DNA of 64,000 nt, from positions 1-64,000 of the forward strand of contig NZ_JAAOWU010000009.1 in assembly GCF_013778505.1 (NCBI RefSeq). Direction: 5' to 3'. A program made the translations under genes and the position numbers. The notes under the pieces were generated by a model, which had not been told where the DNA came from, ran no database searches, and was given only the letters and a program-made list of their open reading frames with translations. Positions 53,539 through 61,540 of the stretch are shown one piece after another; positions within the stretch are counted from its first letter, which is position 1; every line of letters begins with the position of its first letter. The stretch is from Pseudomonas sivasensis (lineage in GTDB: Bacteria > Pseudomonadota > Gammaproteobacteria > Pseudomonadales > Pseudomonadaceae).

Positions 53539-53660
53539 GGGCTCGCCCCCTGCTAGGGGGCAGCTGTCGTGAACCGCAACCTGGCTGCACCAGGTTACGG
53601 CCCTATCGGGCTTCCATCTTCTCGCCTTTGGCCCATCGTGGGCCGGCGCGCTCCGCTTGC
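53539..53660 (+). repeat. Structured island repeat, copy 2
   Basis: Same layout as 48089-48207. The first hairpin is GGGCTCGCCCCC...GGGGGC. The second hairpin has arms AACCTGG/CCAGGTT, both changed relative to copy 1. The end GGCCCATCGTGGGCCGGCGCGCTCCGCTTGC is identical to copy 1. The rest of 53476-53921 has an inverted repeat CCAGGCG/CGCCTGG (53770-53791) and a promoter-like stretch, but no gene. Confidence 0.85.
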
Positions 53661-53921
53661 GGTTGTGCCTGATACCCGAGCAACTCTCCAAGACACTCCT
53701 CGCGAAGCCAACCTGATGCGCCCCTCCCGTAGGCTATTGCAGAGTGAATTTGACTGACCTATGATCCGGCCAGGCGGTGATGGTCGCCTGGCGCCTGTTT
53801 CGCGAAGCAATAGCCCATCGTAGATATATCCCTCGTTTTACATCGGCATGTCCCTAACTAGACGCTGCCCGGTGAACAGGCAATCGGTAACCAAAGCGTC
53901 GATAGTTTTGGTGGCACAGCC

Positions 53922-55256
53922 ATGTCTGATTTTTCCCTTCTCAGCATTTTCAAATCGCTAGCCAAGCAGCATGCCCGCAAATATGGCATGAAGCTTTCCG
54001 CTGCCCAAGAAGCGCTTGCGCGTCAGGCAGGGTTCGAGGAGTACCACGAGCTCATTGTCGTCGCCCAGCGAAGCCCCACGGATCCGCGCTTGATGCTCGC
54101 CGCCTTCGGCGTGCGTGACTTCAAGGACGCGATCCACGAGGACGAAGTGTTCTCCGAGCTGGATCAAAAGCTGAGAAATCAGCTGTCCGGTGCGATTGCG
54201 GAGACAAACGCAAGCAAATTCACGATAGACGCTTTGACGGTCGACACCACTGAATACGCCGATTCAACCGGAATGCTCATCCTAGGAGTTACGCTTCCCT
54301 ACAAGGGCCAGCAGGATCAAGAGCGAGTGTATCAAAGTGCGGCGCGCTTCCTTACTGCCACGGTCAAATTGCTTCGTCGCGAAGGTAAGTGGTTGCTTGC
54401 TGAGGATGGCGTGCCCAGAAGCTCAATTTCCTTTTCCCCATACCGCTTAGAGGATTACGACATGGCAAGACCAAAAGCGATCATGCGCTACCTGACATTA
54501 GGTAAGTTCAAATATCTCCTAGAAGACAAAGGCATCTACGTAAGTGCTGCGTGCGATCAATTGGACTTACTAGAGGGTGATTATGATCACACGTTTCTTA
54601 CCAAACACCTGAAAAGCCAAGCTAGCCAAGATCAAGAGCTGATGTCGAAAGTTGATGAGATGATGCTTGGAAGCAAAGAGGTAGGACGCAAAAGCACCTA
54701 TTTGAGTTGCTGGTACAACTCTGGGGAAGAGTCTTTCGAAATGTGGGAGAACTATGGCGAAGGAGGTGTTGCGATCTTTAGCAGCGACTATGCTCTAGAG
54801 CTTTCCTTGCCACGCCCACTGAATCAAGCCGCCGAATTCTATACGCTCACTTATGACGACCAGCTCAAGCCGCAAGCGAGCCAACAGCCGTTCCGTGTAA
54901 AAAATGAGAGCTATAAACATGAGAATGAGTACAGACTGGAATTCAATCTCTTAAAGTATTCGGTTTTGACGGGGTTTGAGGCTCGTAACGAAGTACGTGT
55001 TGGCGGAGTTTTGTCTCACGAGAGCGACGAGATTACCTCGTGCATGTCCCCAGAGTCACTAGCTCGTAGCCACGACGTGATTCGTCGCAAGGGTAAGGGC
55101 TATGTTCTTGCCTATCCACTCGAAAAAATCATTCATGAAGTGCGCCTGCACCCTAGCGCTACAGATGTAGAATTAGAGGAGGTTCGAGCCTCCATAAAAG
55201 CCAGCGGTATCAACTGCACTGTCAGGCACTCTGTGCTGCGCAAGATTGCCCACTAG
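53922..55256 (+). CDS. DUF2971-like protein with an N-terminal AxxA/GFxxY motif
   Basis: The protein has 444 residues. The first 50 (SIFKSLAKQHARKYGMKLSAAQEALARQAGFEEYHELIVVAQ) resemble the short domain seen in front of many unrelated accessory proteins (Glyoxalase_8-like; compare the gene at 56962). The second half fits DUF2971: a YLTLGKFKYLLEDKGIYVSA start, TYLSCWYNSGEESFEMWENYGEGGVAIFSSD, and SYKHENEYRLEF. DUF2971 proteins have unknown biochemical function and occur often near restriction and abortive-infection genes. Confidence 0.7.
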   Translation: MSDFSLLSIFKSLAKQHARKYGMKLSAAQEALARQAGFEEYHELIVVAQRSPTDPRLMLAAFGVRDFKDAIHEDEVFSELDQKLRNQLSGAIAETNASKFTIDALTVDTTEYADSTGMLILGVTLPYKGQQDQERVYQSAARFLTATVKLLRREGKWLLAEDGVPRSSISFSPYRLEDYDMARPKAIMRYLTLGKFKYLLEDKGIYVSAACDQLDLLEGDYDHTFLTKHLKSQASQDQELMSKVDEMMLGSKEVGRKSTYLSCWYNSGEESFEMWENYGEGGVAIFSSDYALELSLPRPLNQAAEFYTLTYDDQLKPQASQQPFRVKNESYKHENEYRLEFNLLKYSVLTGFEARNEVRVGGVLSHESDEITSCMSPESLARSHDVIRRKGKGYVLAYPLEKIIHEVRLHPSATDVELEEVRASIKASGINCTVRHSVLRKIAH

Positions 55257-55550
55257 GGAAACTGAGCTGTGTCGCTACCCCCGGTTGCCAACTGCACGTG
55301 CAAGGGATATTGGGCGCGAATGGCTTCAGCGGGGGGCGTTGCAGGTTTGCTTCACTGGTTGATCGCTGCCAGCAAGTAGCACCAGCTGGCTCAAGGGCGA
55401 TTCTTTGTCACGTCGTTAACTTACACGCCTCCTAAGGGCGCACTCATTGCAAACCGTTTTGTTACCACCCGGGAACGCACGCTGGAATCAATATGCAAGC
55501 TCGAATTTAGACACTAGGGCGCTAGGTAGAAGGCGCCGCAGCGATGTCCA
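55257..55550. other. Convergent intergenic gap, nothing recognised
   Basis: 294 bp between the ends of two convergent genes. I see no open frame with a ribosome site, no strong terminator and no copy of the structured repeat. Confidence 0.5.
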
Positions 55551-56348
55551 TTAAGGCGCGTAAGTGCCGAGAGCGTTGACTCTGTCGACCTGCGGGGCGT
55601 AGTAATCAAGCCAAGTTGTGGAGCCAGCAGTCAAAAAAGCTTTCGTGGTTCCAGGCTTCAGCTGAGTGAGGTTGGAAAACTCTTTGAATAGCCGCTTGGT
55701 TTCGATGGACGCTTCGCCAGCCGACACGCCTGGTACATACATAAGCATGAAAAATGTCAATGGGCCGAACATTATCACCCTTAATGTAAATGTTTCGTAC
55801 TGATTAGGCCCATAGGAGATTCTCATTAAAAATGGATTCACCACGCCGGATCCGTTTGCAAGATCATCAAACACTTTGTATTGGCCATTTAGTTCTTCAG
55901 TGGTTACTGGAGCTGCTAGAGTTGCCAGCACTGCAAAATCTATCTTTTGAGGTGATGGAGAACCATTCAAAATATAAGGTATGAATTTTTCAAATAAATG
56001 GACGTGGCCTTGGTCAGTGCGAGTTGAATTGAAGGATATCTTCAAAAGCCAGCGTACTAACCTGTCATAATCATATGAAAGCTCGGCGCGGCGCTGGATG
56101 TAATTCTGGGTCAAGAACCCATTGGCGATAAGAAATTCTTTTCCGTAAGCGTCAAGGCTGGATAGCACTCCGCCGTTGCATTTTTCACAGACATCTTTCA
56201 CTTGGTGCTCTCCGCCAACCATTTTGTTAGCGACTTCATTCCAGCCAATCACTTTAGCTTGCAGCTCTTTCTGAAAGCGATATATAAACGCTGGAATTAC
56301 ATGCTCACGAGTTGCTGGAGCGTCTTTTTTACAGTATGCGCAGATCAT
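55551..56348 (-). CDS. HNH-endonuclease-like zinc-finger protein
   Basis: The protein has 265 residues. The N-terminus MICAYCKKDAPATREHVIPAFIYRF contains CxxC followed by the EHVIP motif typical of HNH folds. DVCEKCNGGVLSSLD supplies the second CxxC and Asn. Together they make a treble-clef HNH-type site. The C-terminal 180 residues are not recognised. I start at ATG 56348 because GGAAGGAAC lies before it; the frame extends upstream to 56438 without a ribosome site. It may be a nuclease effector. Confidence 0.68.
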   Translation of the reverse strand: MICAYCKKDAPATREHVIPAFIYRFQKELQAKVIGWNEVANKMVGGEHQVKDVCEKCNGGVLSSLDAYGKEFLIANGFLTQNYIQRRAELSYDYDRLVRWLLKISFNSTRTDQGHVHLFEKFIPYILNGSPSPQKIDFAVLATLAAPVTTEELNGQYKVFDDLANGSGVVNPFLMRISYGPNQYETFTLRVIMFGPLTFFMLMYVPGVSAGEASIETKRLFKEFSNLTQLKPGTTKAFLTAGSTTWLDYYAPQVDRVNALGTYAP

Positions 56349-56780
56349 GCCTGGTTCCTTCCATATTGGTGTCCTTCGTAGCGGATCTTCGCAGAAATGT
56401 GTTAACAGATTCAACTCAGCACTGTCTGGGGCTGACATATTTTTCGGGAACGAGGCTTGCTGCTAGGCAACCTGTGCCCGCGAATATATTTATGGACAAG
56501 GTTTGCATTTGAGGTTTTGGGTCAAGGCGACATTGGCAATCGAGGTGCCAGCCTGCGCGCACTCGGCGATGACGTGGGTTTTTTATAGGGACGGCGTTCT
56601 TGTGGCATGGGCGTCCGCTTAAAAAGGCTAGAAATGGCGTCCAATCAAATTTAGACGGACACCATCGCCTTAAGCGATGACCTCAGGAAGGTGTGTTCCC
56701 CGGACGGTTACCATCCTCAGGCCTTTGGCCCAAAGGGCCGGCGCGCTCCGCTTGCGGTCATGACCTATAGGCGTCAAGCG
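56349..56780. other. Gap with partial repeat and a palindrome
   Basis: 432 bp without a supported gene. It holds CATCGC/GCGATG (56663-56679) and copy 3 of the structured repeat at 56711-56755. It probably contains the promoter of the minus-strand HNH-like gene next to 56348. Confidence 0.5.
56711..56755 (+). repeat. Structured island repeat, copy 3 (3' half only)
   Basis: CCATCCTCAGGCCTTTGGCC, then CAAAGGGCCGGCGCGCTCCG and CTTGC: only the last hairpin (GGCCC-AAA-GGGCC) and the invariant end remain. Same orientation as the other copies. Confidence 0.8.
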
Positions 56781-56930
56781 TTAGTCATCATCGTCATCCT
56801 GACTACCATGGTGCGAGGTACATCCACAGTCTTCAACGGCACCGCCATAGAAATCGTCTTCGCCATCTTCCACCTCCCACATGCTGGTGGTGCAATAACA
56901 ATGTTGGCACTGATAGTGATACGTTGACAT
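56781..56930 (-). CDS. 49-aa acidic zinc-ribbon-like protein
   Basis: MSTYHYQCQHCYCTTSMWEV then EDGEDDFYGGAVEDCGCTSHH and an Asp5 tail. Cysteines at 8, 11, 13, 35 and 37 suggest a metal-binding knuckle. The rest is very acidic. AGGAA lies nine bases before the ATG. It follows the gene at 56962-57867 by 31 bp on the same strand, so the two are probably cotranscribed. Such a small acidic partner could be an inhibitor or antitoxin-like protein (inference). Confidence 0.6.
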   Translation of the reverse strand: MSTYHYQCQHCYCTTSMWEVEDGEDDFYGGAVEDCGCTSHHGSQDDDDD

Positions 56931-56961
56931 ATAGATTGATTCCTAGCTGGCAATGGCTGAG

Positions 56962-57867
56962 TTAGTCGTTGTTGTGCGAGTAGTCGTCGAAATAATCCTC
57001 TTCATAGTAAGGATCGTATTGGGCGAATACCGCTGATACGGCTTGGGCATCCCGCTCACTCAACCCAAGGCTCGAGTTCAACGCTATTTTCTGCCTGGCT
57101 GCGGACTCATGATTATCGTAGGTGTATTGGGTAGCTTGCCCATCACGACTGCCTTCCTGAACGAGCATCAGCCTGAAAATGTGCCGCTCGTTTGGAAGCT
57201 CGGTGCAGTAGTAGCAATGTTTTCTCGGCAAGACCTTTCCGGTCAGCTCACGCAAAAACAAGCTTGTAACGCACTCATTTTTGGGAGTCATGGATTGCTC
57301 ATGCAGAGAGTGGAAGGCGAGGGTTTCCGGCTCACCTGGATCGCCTGCGCGAAGCAGGTAACGTGGACTTAGCCACCAGAGCCAAATAGTGACCTCTCCG
57401 TCCGCTATCGTGACCTGAACAGGGGGAAGCGCTGTGGAATGCTTTCTTCGTATGGGGAGATTGAAGGCTGGCCAGTCTTCCATAGGCTCGGCTGGGTCTA
57501 GCAACGAAAACTTTGAAGTCGCGCCTGAAAACCGATGTTCTCCACCGCTGGCGATCCTTTGAGCTAGTTTTTCGGCGACTTGCACCATGTTCCAGGCGTT
57601 GCTGCGATCATGGATCAAGTGGTAGGAGGTAGCACGCCCCGGCGCGCAAACAACAGCAAAACCGAGACCAGAGTCTCCCCAATCATTACTGGACGAGTCA
57701 GGTAATTTCGGTGCTTTGACACTCATCACGTTCCAGTCACGGAACCCACAGGCACGCGATATAGCTGTCAGCCATTTCCCGAGCGGTACGGTATTGAAGA
57801 TGTGAGCGTGAGAATGTTTTACGTAGTGCGCTAATTCTTTTGCTTCGGCAACACTGAGAGCAGGCAT
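56962..57867 (-). CDS. Unknown protein with N-terminal GFRDWN motif (Glyoxalase_8-like)
   Basis: The protein has 301 residues. Residues 1-50 (MPALSVAEAKELAHYVKH...PLGKWLTAISRACGFRDWNVMSV) form the short helix domain with GFRDWN known from Glyoxalase_8-type N-termini, also present in altered form in the gene at 53922. The remainder has CYYCTELPNERHIFRLML with a CxxC and an acidic C-terminal end (YDPYYEEDYFDDYSH). The start is ATG 57867 with GGAG seven bases upstream. The function is unknown. Confidence 0.65.
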   Translation of the reverse strand: MPALSVAEAKELAHYVKHSHAHIFNTVPLGKWLTAISRACGFRDWNVMSVKAPKLPDSSSNDWGDSGLGFAVVCAPGRATSYHLIHDRSNAWNMVQVAEKLAQRIASGGEHRFSGATSKFSLLDPAEPMEDWPAFNLPIRRKHSTALPPVQVTIADGEVTIWLWWLSPRYLLRAGDPGEPETLAFHSLHEQSMTPKNECVTSLFLRELTGKVLPRKHCYYCTELPNERHIFRLMLVQEGSRDGQATQYTYDNHESAARQKIALNSSLGLSERDAQAVSAVFAQYDPYYEEDYFDDYSHNND

Positions 57868-58178
57868 ACCTTTCTCCATGATGAGCACATGTAAGAACGG
57901 GGCCTCCCCTTGCCATTCAGTGCTCAGTTAGGAGCGCAGCAAAGAATTGTTCAACAGAGATTTACCGTGCCCAAGATGGGCGGGAGGGGATGGTTCTCTA
58001 GACCTTGCGTGGATGCTACCCATCGTTGAGTGCTTTCGCAATATTATATTTGCAGTGGTTAAAATGGGAGAGCGTCCGAATGGCTCAGGAAATGAGCGGC
58101 CTCCGGCCAGTTCGAATTCTGCTGCAGGTCTAAGCCGCTCGAGCGATGATCAACTGCCGAATCTCAAGGAATTAGTTT
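57868..58178. other. Divergent promoter gap
   Basis: 311 bp between two divergent genes. I find no convincing coding frame. It presumably contains promoters for the minus-strand gene at 57867 and the sirtuin gene. Confidence 0.45.
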
Positions 58179-58931
58179 GTGACTATCAGTTCACTCGCTG
58201 AGCGATTGCGTGAGGCTCAGCATGTCGTTGTGTTCACGGGCGCAGGGGCGTCAGCGGAGAGTGGCATCCCGACCTTCCGTGATGCGCTTAGTGGACTGTG
58301 GGAGCGGTTTGATCCTGCGCAGCTTGCGACTCCTGAGGCATTTCGTGCAGACCCGAGCCTGTGTTGGGGATGGTACGAGTGGCGCCGGCTGAAGGTTATC
58401 CAGGCGCAGCCAAACGGGGCACATCTCGCTATCGCCGAGCTTACCAAGTATGTGCCCAAGCTCACTGTGGTCACCCAAAATGTTGATGACCTACACGAGC
58501 GAGCTGGCAGCCAGGATGTGATTCATCTACATGGAAGCCTGCACTCTCCTAGGTGCATCGATTGCGGGCTTGCGTTTACGTTGCCCCTCACGACTGAAGC
58601 CCTGCCTGAGGATGGAAGTCGTATTGAGCCGCCGCGATGCAGTGTATGTAATGGGTATGTCCGACCAGGCGTTGTGTGGTTTGGCGAGATGCTGCCTGAA
58701 GACGCATGGAGCGCAGGTCTAGCTGCCGCCAAGGAATGCGATGTCTTCCTTTCGATTGGTACGTCTGGGGTCGTTTACCCGGCTGCTGAGCTACCGCTAC
58801 GTGCTTTGGGTCACGAGGCAACTGTCGTTCACATCAATCCTGTGCGGTTTGATGTCAGCAGCCAAGAGCACTTTCTTGAAGGCCCTGCCTCTGTGATGGT
58901 GCAGAGCCTGCTTGACGAGGCATTCGGGTAA
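58179..58931 (+). CDS. SIR2-family NAD-dependent protein deacylase, class III type
   Basis: The protein has 250 residues. NAD-binding GAGASAESGIPTFRD is at 21-35, TQNVDDLHERAG at 99-110 and the catalytic His118 in HLHGS. Zinc cysteines are 126, 129, 154 and 157. Tyr66 and Arg69 (WYEWRR) form the YxxR pair that in CobB/Sirt5 selects succinyl- and malonyl-lysine. The start is GTG 58179 with AAGGA upstream. Here it sits in an island among defence-like genes, so a role beyond metabolism is possible. Confidence 0.88.
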   Translation: MTISSLAERLREAQHVVVFTGAGASAESGIPTFRDALSGLWERFDPAQLATPEAFRADPSLCWGWYEWRRLKVIQAQPNGAHLAIAELTKYVPKLTVVTQNVDDLHERAGSQDVIHLHGSLHSPRCIDCGLAFTLPLTTEALPEDGSRIEPPRCSVCNGYVRPGVVWFGEMLPEDAWSAGLAAAKECDVFLSIGTSGVVYPAAELPLRALGHEATVVHINPVRFDVSSQEHFLEGPASVMVQSLLDEAFG

Positions 58932-58975
58932 GTTCCTACATCGTAGTTGCCAGCGATCCACATCGTTTTTGCTTT

Positions 58976-59078
58976 GGGCTTGCCCCCTAGCGGGGTACGG
59001 CTGTCGTGAACCAAACCCCGGACAAGACGGGTTTGGCCCTTGCGGGCTTCCATCCTCATGCCTGCGCGCTCCGCTTGC
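58976..59078 (+). repeat. Structured island repeat, copy 4 (last hairpin deleted)
   Basis: First hairpin GGGCTTGCCCCC...GGGG. Second hairpin CCAAACCC/GGGTTTGG, again with both arms changed together. Then GGCCCTTGCGGGCTTCCATC and, after a deletion of the last hairpin, GCGCGCTCCGCTTGC. It lies 44 bp after the sirtuin stop. Confidence 0.83.
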
Positions 59079-59156
59079 ATGGCAAAGCTGGGCGTAACCC
59101 AACCGTCTAGGCTCTAGACATAACGCAGAACATAAACACAGGCATTGATCTGAATG

Positions 59157-60248
59157 CTAGATGGCTTCCATCACCAGGCGCTCGCCGAGCAATATCAGCT
59201 TGGAAATGTAATCGGGATCGTCAGATGTTTTGGGAACGTGCGAGTCGCTATTGATTCGTCGGAGCTGAATGACCACTTCATGTGCAATACGCTGAGCGTC
59301 CTTTGCCCCCCACCACTGGGCAAGCCCAGCTGCAATAAGCGAGGCATCGCTCCCTTCGCGGCCTACTGTCATCAGGAGGCTCGTCGTTAGTTTCAAATGT
59401 ACATCGAAGCTAGCGAGCAAGTATTGGACGTTCCCTAAATCGGCGCTCTCGTTTGAGCGAAGAATAAAATCGCTCAGATGAGTGATATCCCATGCAGCGT
59501 TTCTCACCCCAGCGATAGCCGCCATCCGATCAGCAGACCTGCTGTTCTTGAACACATTCTTGCGAGCAGGCGAATGAGTACCGAGATACACACACGCGAG
59601 CATCAGAGCCGGCCCCGCGAATACAAGACTCGTACTCATCCAATCTAGAAGACGAAGCATCTTGTCGACTTGCTTACCTGAGGTAAGGTCTAACTCAAGA
59701 ATTTTGAGCGCGGTGATGTAATTTCGATTCCAGCGTTTCAATGGTAGTTGTAGATTGAGGTGCGGTACCTCGACCGGGCTATAGGTGCGGGAAACACGAT
59801 TTGTCCTACCGAGCGCAACGTTCAGCATATCCTGTGGAGGGGCGTTGTCAGCCGCCCTGAACCAACCAAGCTCATCCGCTGCGCTGGTGTTACCACATCG
59901 GTGAGCCAGCTCATGGAAGGAAACACCAGGTTCAAAATCGATATTTAGAAGCTGAGCAAATCCTAGCAGTGCGGCTGAAAGCTTGAGTTGCTTGTCGTTG
60001 GTCGTTTCTTTGCCTTTCGCTAATTGAGCGATACGCGAGGCTACGTTTCGATCCGGCAGTATGACCGTCTGGACGCCCTGATCTCGCGCGTAAAAGTACA
60101 CGGCAGGCTCATATATGCCTGCGTCGGGAGCGAGGTATCCAGGCGTAAGCAAGCTTGCTGCTCTCAGCATCTCACTCGCGTCAATAAGATCATCCACCGG
60201 AAAGTCAATCGGTAGCATCCATTCTGTCTTTTTAGCTTTCGCTTTCAA
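59157..60248 (-). CDS. Unknown 363-aa protein
   Basis: Soluble, mixed alpha/beta. The N-terminal half contains SLLTPGYLAPDAGIYEPAVYFYARDQGVQTVILPDRNVASRIAQLAKG, which could be a PIN-like or Toprim-like core with scattered acidic residues, but I cannot assign it. The second half is helical (WDITHLSDFILRSNESADLGNVQYLLASFD). It is not obviously cotranscribed with neighbours. AT-richer than the core genome. The intergenic stretch to 60478 has no gene that I can see. Confidence 0.65.
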   Translation of the reverse strand: MKAKAKKTEWMLPIDFPVDDLIDASEMLRAASLLTPGYLAPDAGIYEPAVYFYARDQGVQTVILPDRNVASRIAQLAKGKETTNDKQLKLSAALLGFAQLLNIDFEPGVSFHELAHRCGNTSAADELGWFRAADNAPPQDMLNVALGRTNRVSRTYSPVEVPHLNLQLPLKRWNRNYITALKILELDLTSGKQVDKMLRLLDWMSTSLVFAGPALMLACVYLGTHSPARKNVFKNSRSADRMAAIAGVRNAAWDITHLSDFILRSNESADLGNVQYLLASFDVHLKLTTSLLMTVGREGSDASLIAAGLAQWWGAKDAQRIAHEVVIQLRRINSDSHVPKTSDDPDYISKLILLGERLVMEAI

Positions 60249-60478
60249 TCCGGCCTACCTGGTCAATCGAACCACAACCACAGAGCTTTTGAGTTACAGA
60301 CTATCATCAGCAGAGCACCTGCTCGGATAATCGCCTGTCCACGCAAACCTACAGGATGCTCATTGCTAGTAGCGCAGTGCTGAATTTGTTCTGTTGAGAA
60401 TGAAAACCAAAAACTGCACAGATCGCATTCCGACATCATTTTGATATGCTGCCCTGAATTTTCTGAGAGGGAATGCAG

Positions 60479-61282
60479 ATGCGTCGATTTATATGCATAG
60501 CGCTTATGGCAGGGATGCTAGCTGGCTGTGGCGAGCCGAAGCTGGACGGTAGCTCACAACAGGCTTTCAAAGACTCTGCGGCGAAGGTTGCTGCGAGCTT
60601 GCCTGAGGACAAGCGCAAGCAGTTCGCATCTGATGTGATGGTGCTTGCATTTCAGGGACTCGATATTTCTCAGGTTTTACAGGGCAAGAAAAATGCCGAA
60701 GGTGTGTCCGCAGATATGCTTGCTGCACTCAACGGAAAGACTGCTCAGCAGGTTGCCGATGAAGCAAACCGAGTACGAACAGAACGTGCGGAGCGAGAAC
60801 GGCAACAGGCCTTGACGGAAATTCAGGAGCTGGTCGAAAAGCAAAAAAAATCCGAAGCTGCAAAAACAGAATTAACCCGCTTTCAGGTTTCAAAGTCTCG
60901 CTTTTATCAAAGGGCCAAAGAGTATGGCCTTGGTAATCAACCTATCATCGAAATAACGGTGAATAACGGGACTGCCAGCGCCGTGTCACGGGCGTATTTC
61001 AAAGGCACCATCGCCTCTCCTGGACGCTCAGTGCCTTGGCTTGTCGAAACGTTCAATTATTCAATCAGCGGTGGTTTGGAACCGGGCGAATCTCAATCCT
61101 GGAGTCTCGCACCTAATCAGTTCTCGGACTGGGGCAAGGTCGAACCACCAAAGGATGCCATCTTTACCGTAACCGTCGAACGGCTTGATGGTGCTGATGA
61201 TAAGCCTTTATTCGACGTAGGCTCATTCACCGAGCGTGATGCAACAAGGCTAACCGCACTCCAAACAAAATACGCTCAGTAA
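60479..61282 (+). CDS. DUF6694-type lipoprotein
   Basis: The protein has 267 residues. A lipobox MLAGC (Cys17) follows a short signal (MRRFICIALMAGMLAGC). The region SSQQAFKDSAAKVAASLPEDKRKQFASDVMVLAFQ through LNGKTAQQVADEANRVRTERAERERQQ is the pattern of DUF6694 lipoproteins. A coiled coil and a beta-rich C-terminal domain (PIIEITVNNGTASAVSRAYFKG) follow. I prefer ATG 60479 over 60473 because GAGAGG would be too close to the first. Confidence 0.72.
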   Translation: MRRFICIALMAGMLAGCGEPKLDGSSQQAFKDSAAKVAASLPEDKRKQFASDVMVLAFQGLDISQVLQGKKNAEGVSADMLAALNGKTAQQVADEANRVRTERAERERQQALTEIQELVEKQKKSEAAKTELTRFQVSKSRFYQRAKEYGLGNQPIIEITVNNGTASAVSRAYFKGTIASPGRSVPWLVETFNYSISGGLEPGESQSWSLAPNQFSDWGKVEPPKDAIFTVTVERLDGADDKPLFDVGSFTERDATRLTALQTKYAQ

Positions 61283-61540
61283 CGTGGTGCAGGCTCTATA
61301 GCAGACTCGTGGTTAAGTTGAATTTGATCGGGCGAGCCGCCCCAGGCGGCTACCCTTGCCACTCGCTACTATCGATCACTAACATCTCTGCGATGTCGTA
61401 TGGCTTGCTCTAAGCACATTATTCACGGGCAGATGGGCATTGGCACTCTGAATGTCTTCATCAGTTGCAGCAGCCTGCGGCACTGCACCACAGGCATTTG
61501 GATAGTGAACCCGACTGTGAGCAATCTCTGTTCACAAAGG
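61283..61540. other. Gap with a short hairpin
   Basis: 258 bp between convergent genes. It contains AGCCGCC/GGCGGCT (about 61345-61361) without a T tract. No coding frame is supported. Confidence 0.45.

Noticed and set aside
56691..56927. 78-aa plus-strand frame opposite the 49-aa Cys-rich gene
   Set aside because: It begins upstream of the structured repeat and has no ribosome site. The minus-strand 49-aa frame has a good site and a sensible neighbour.
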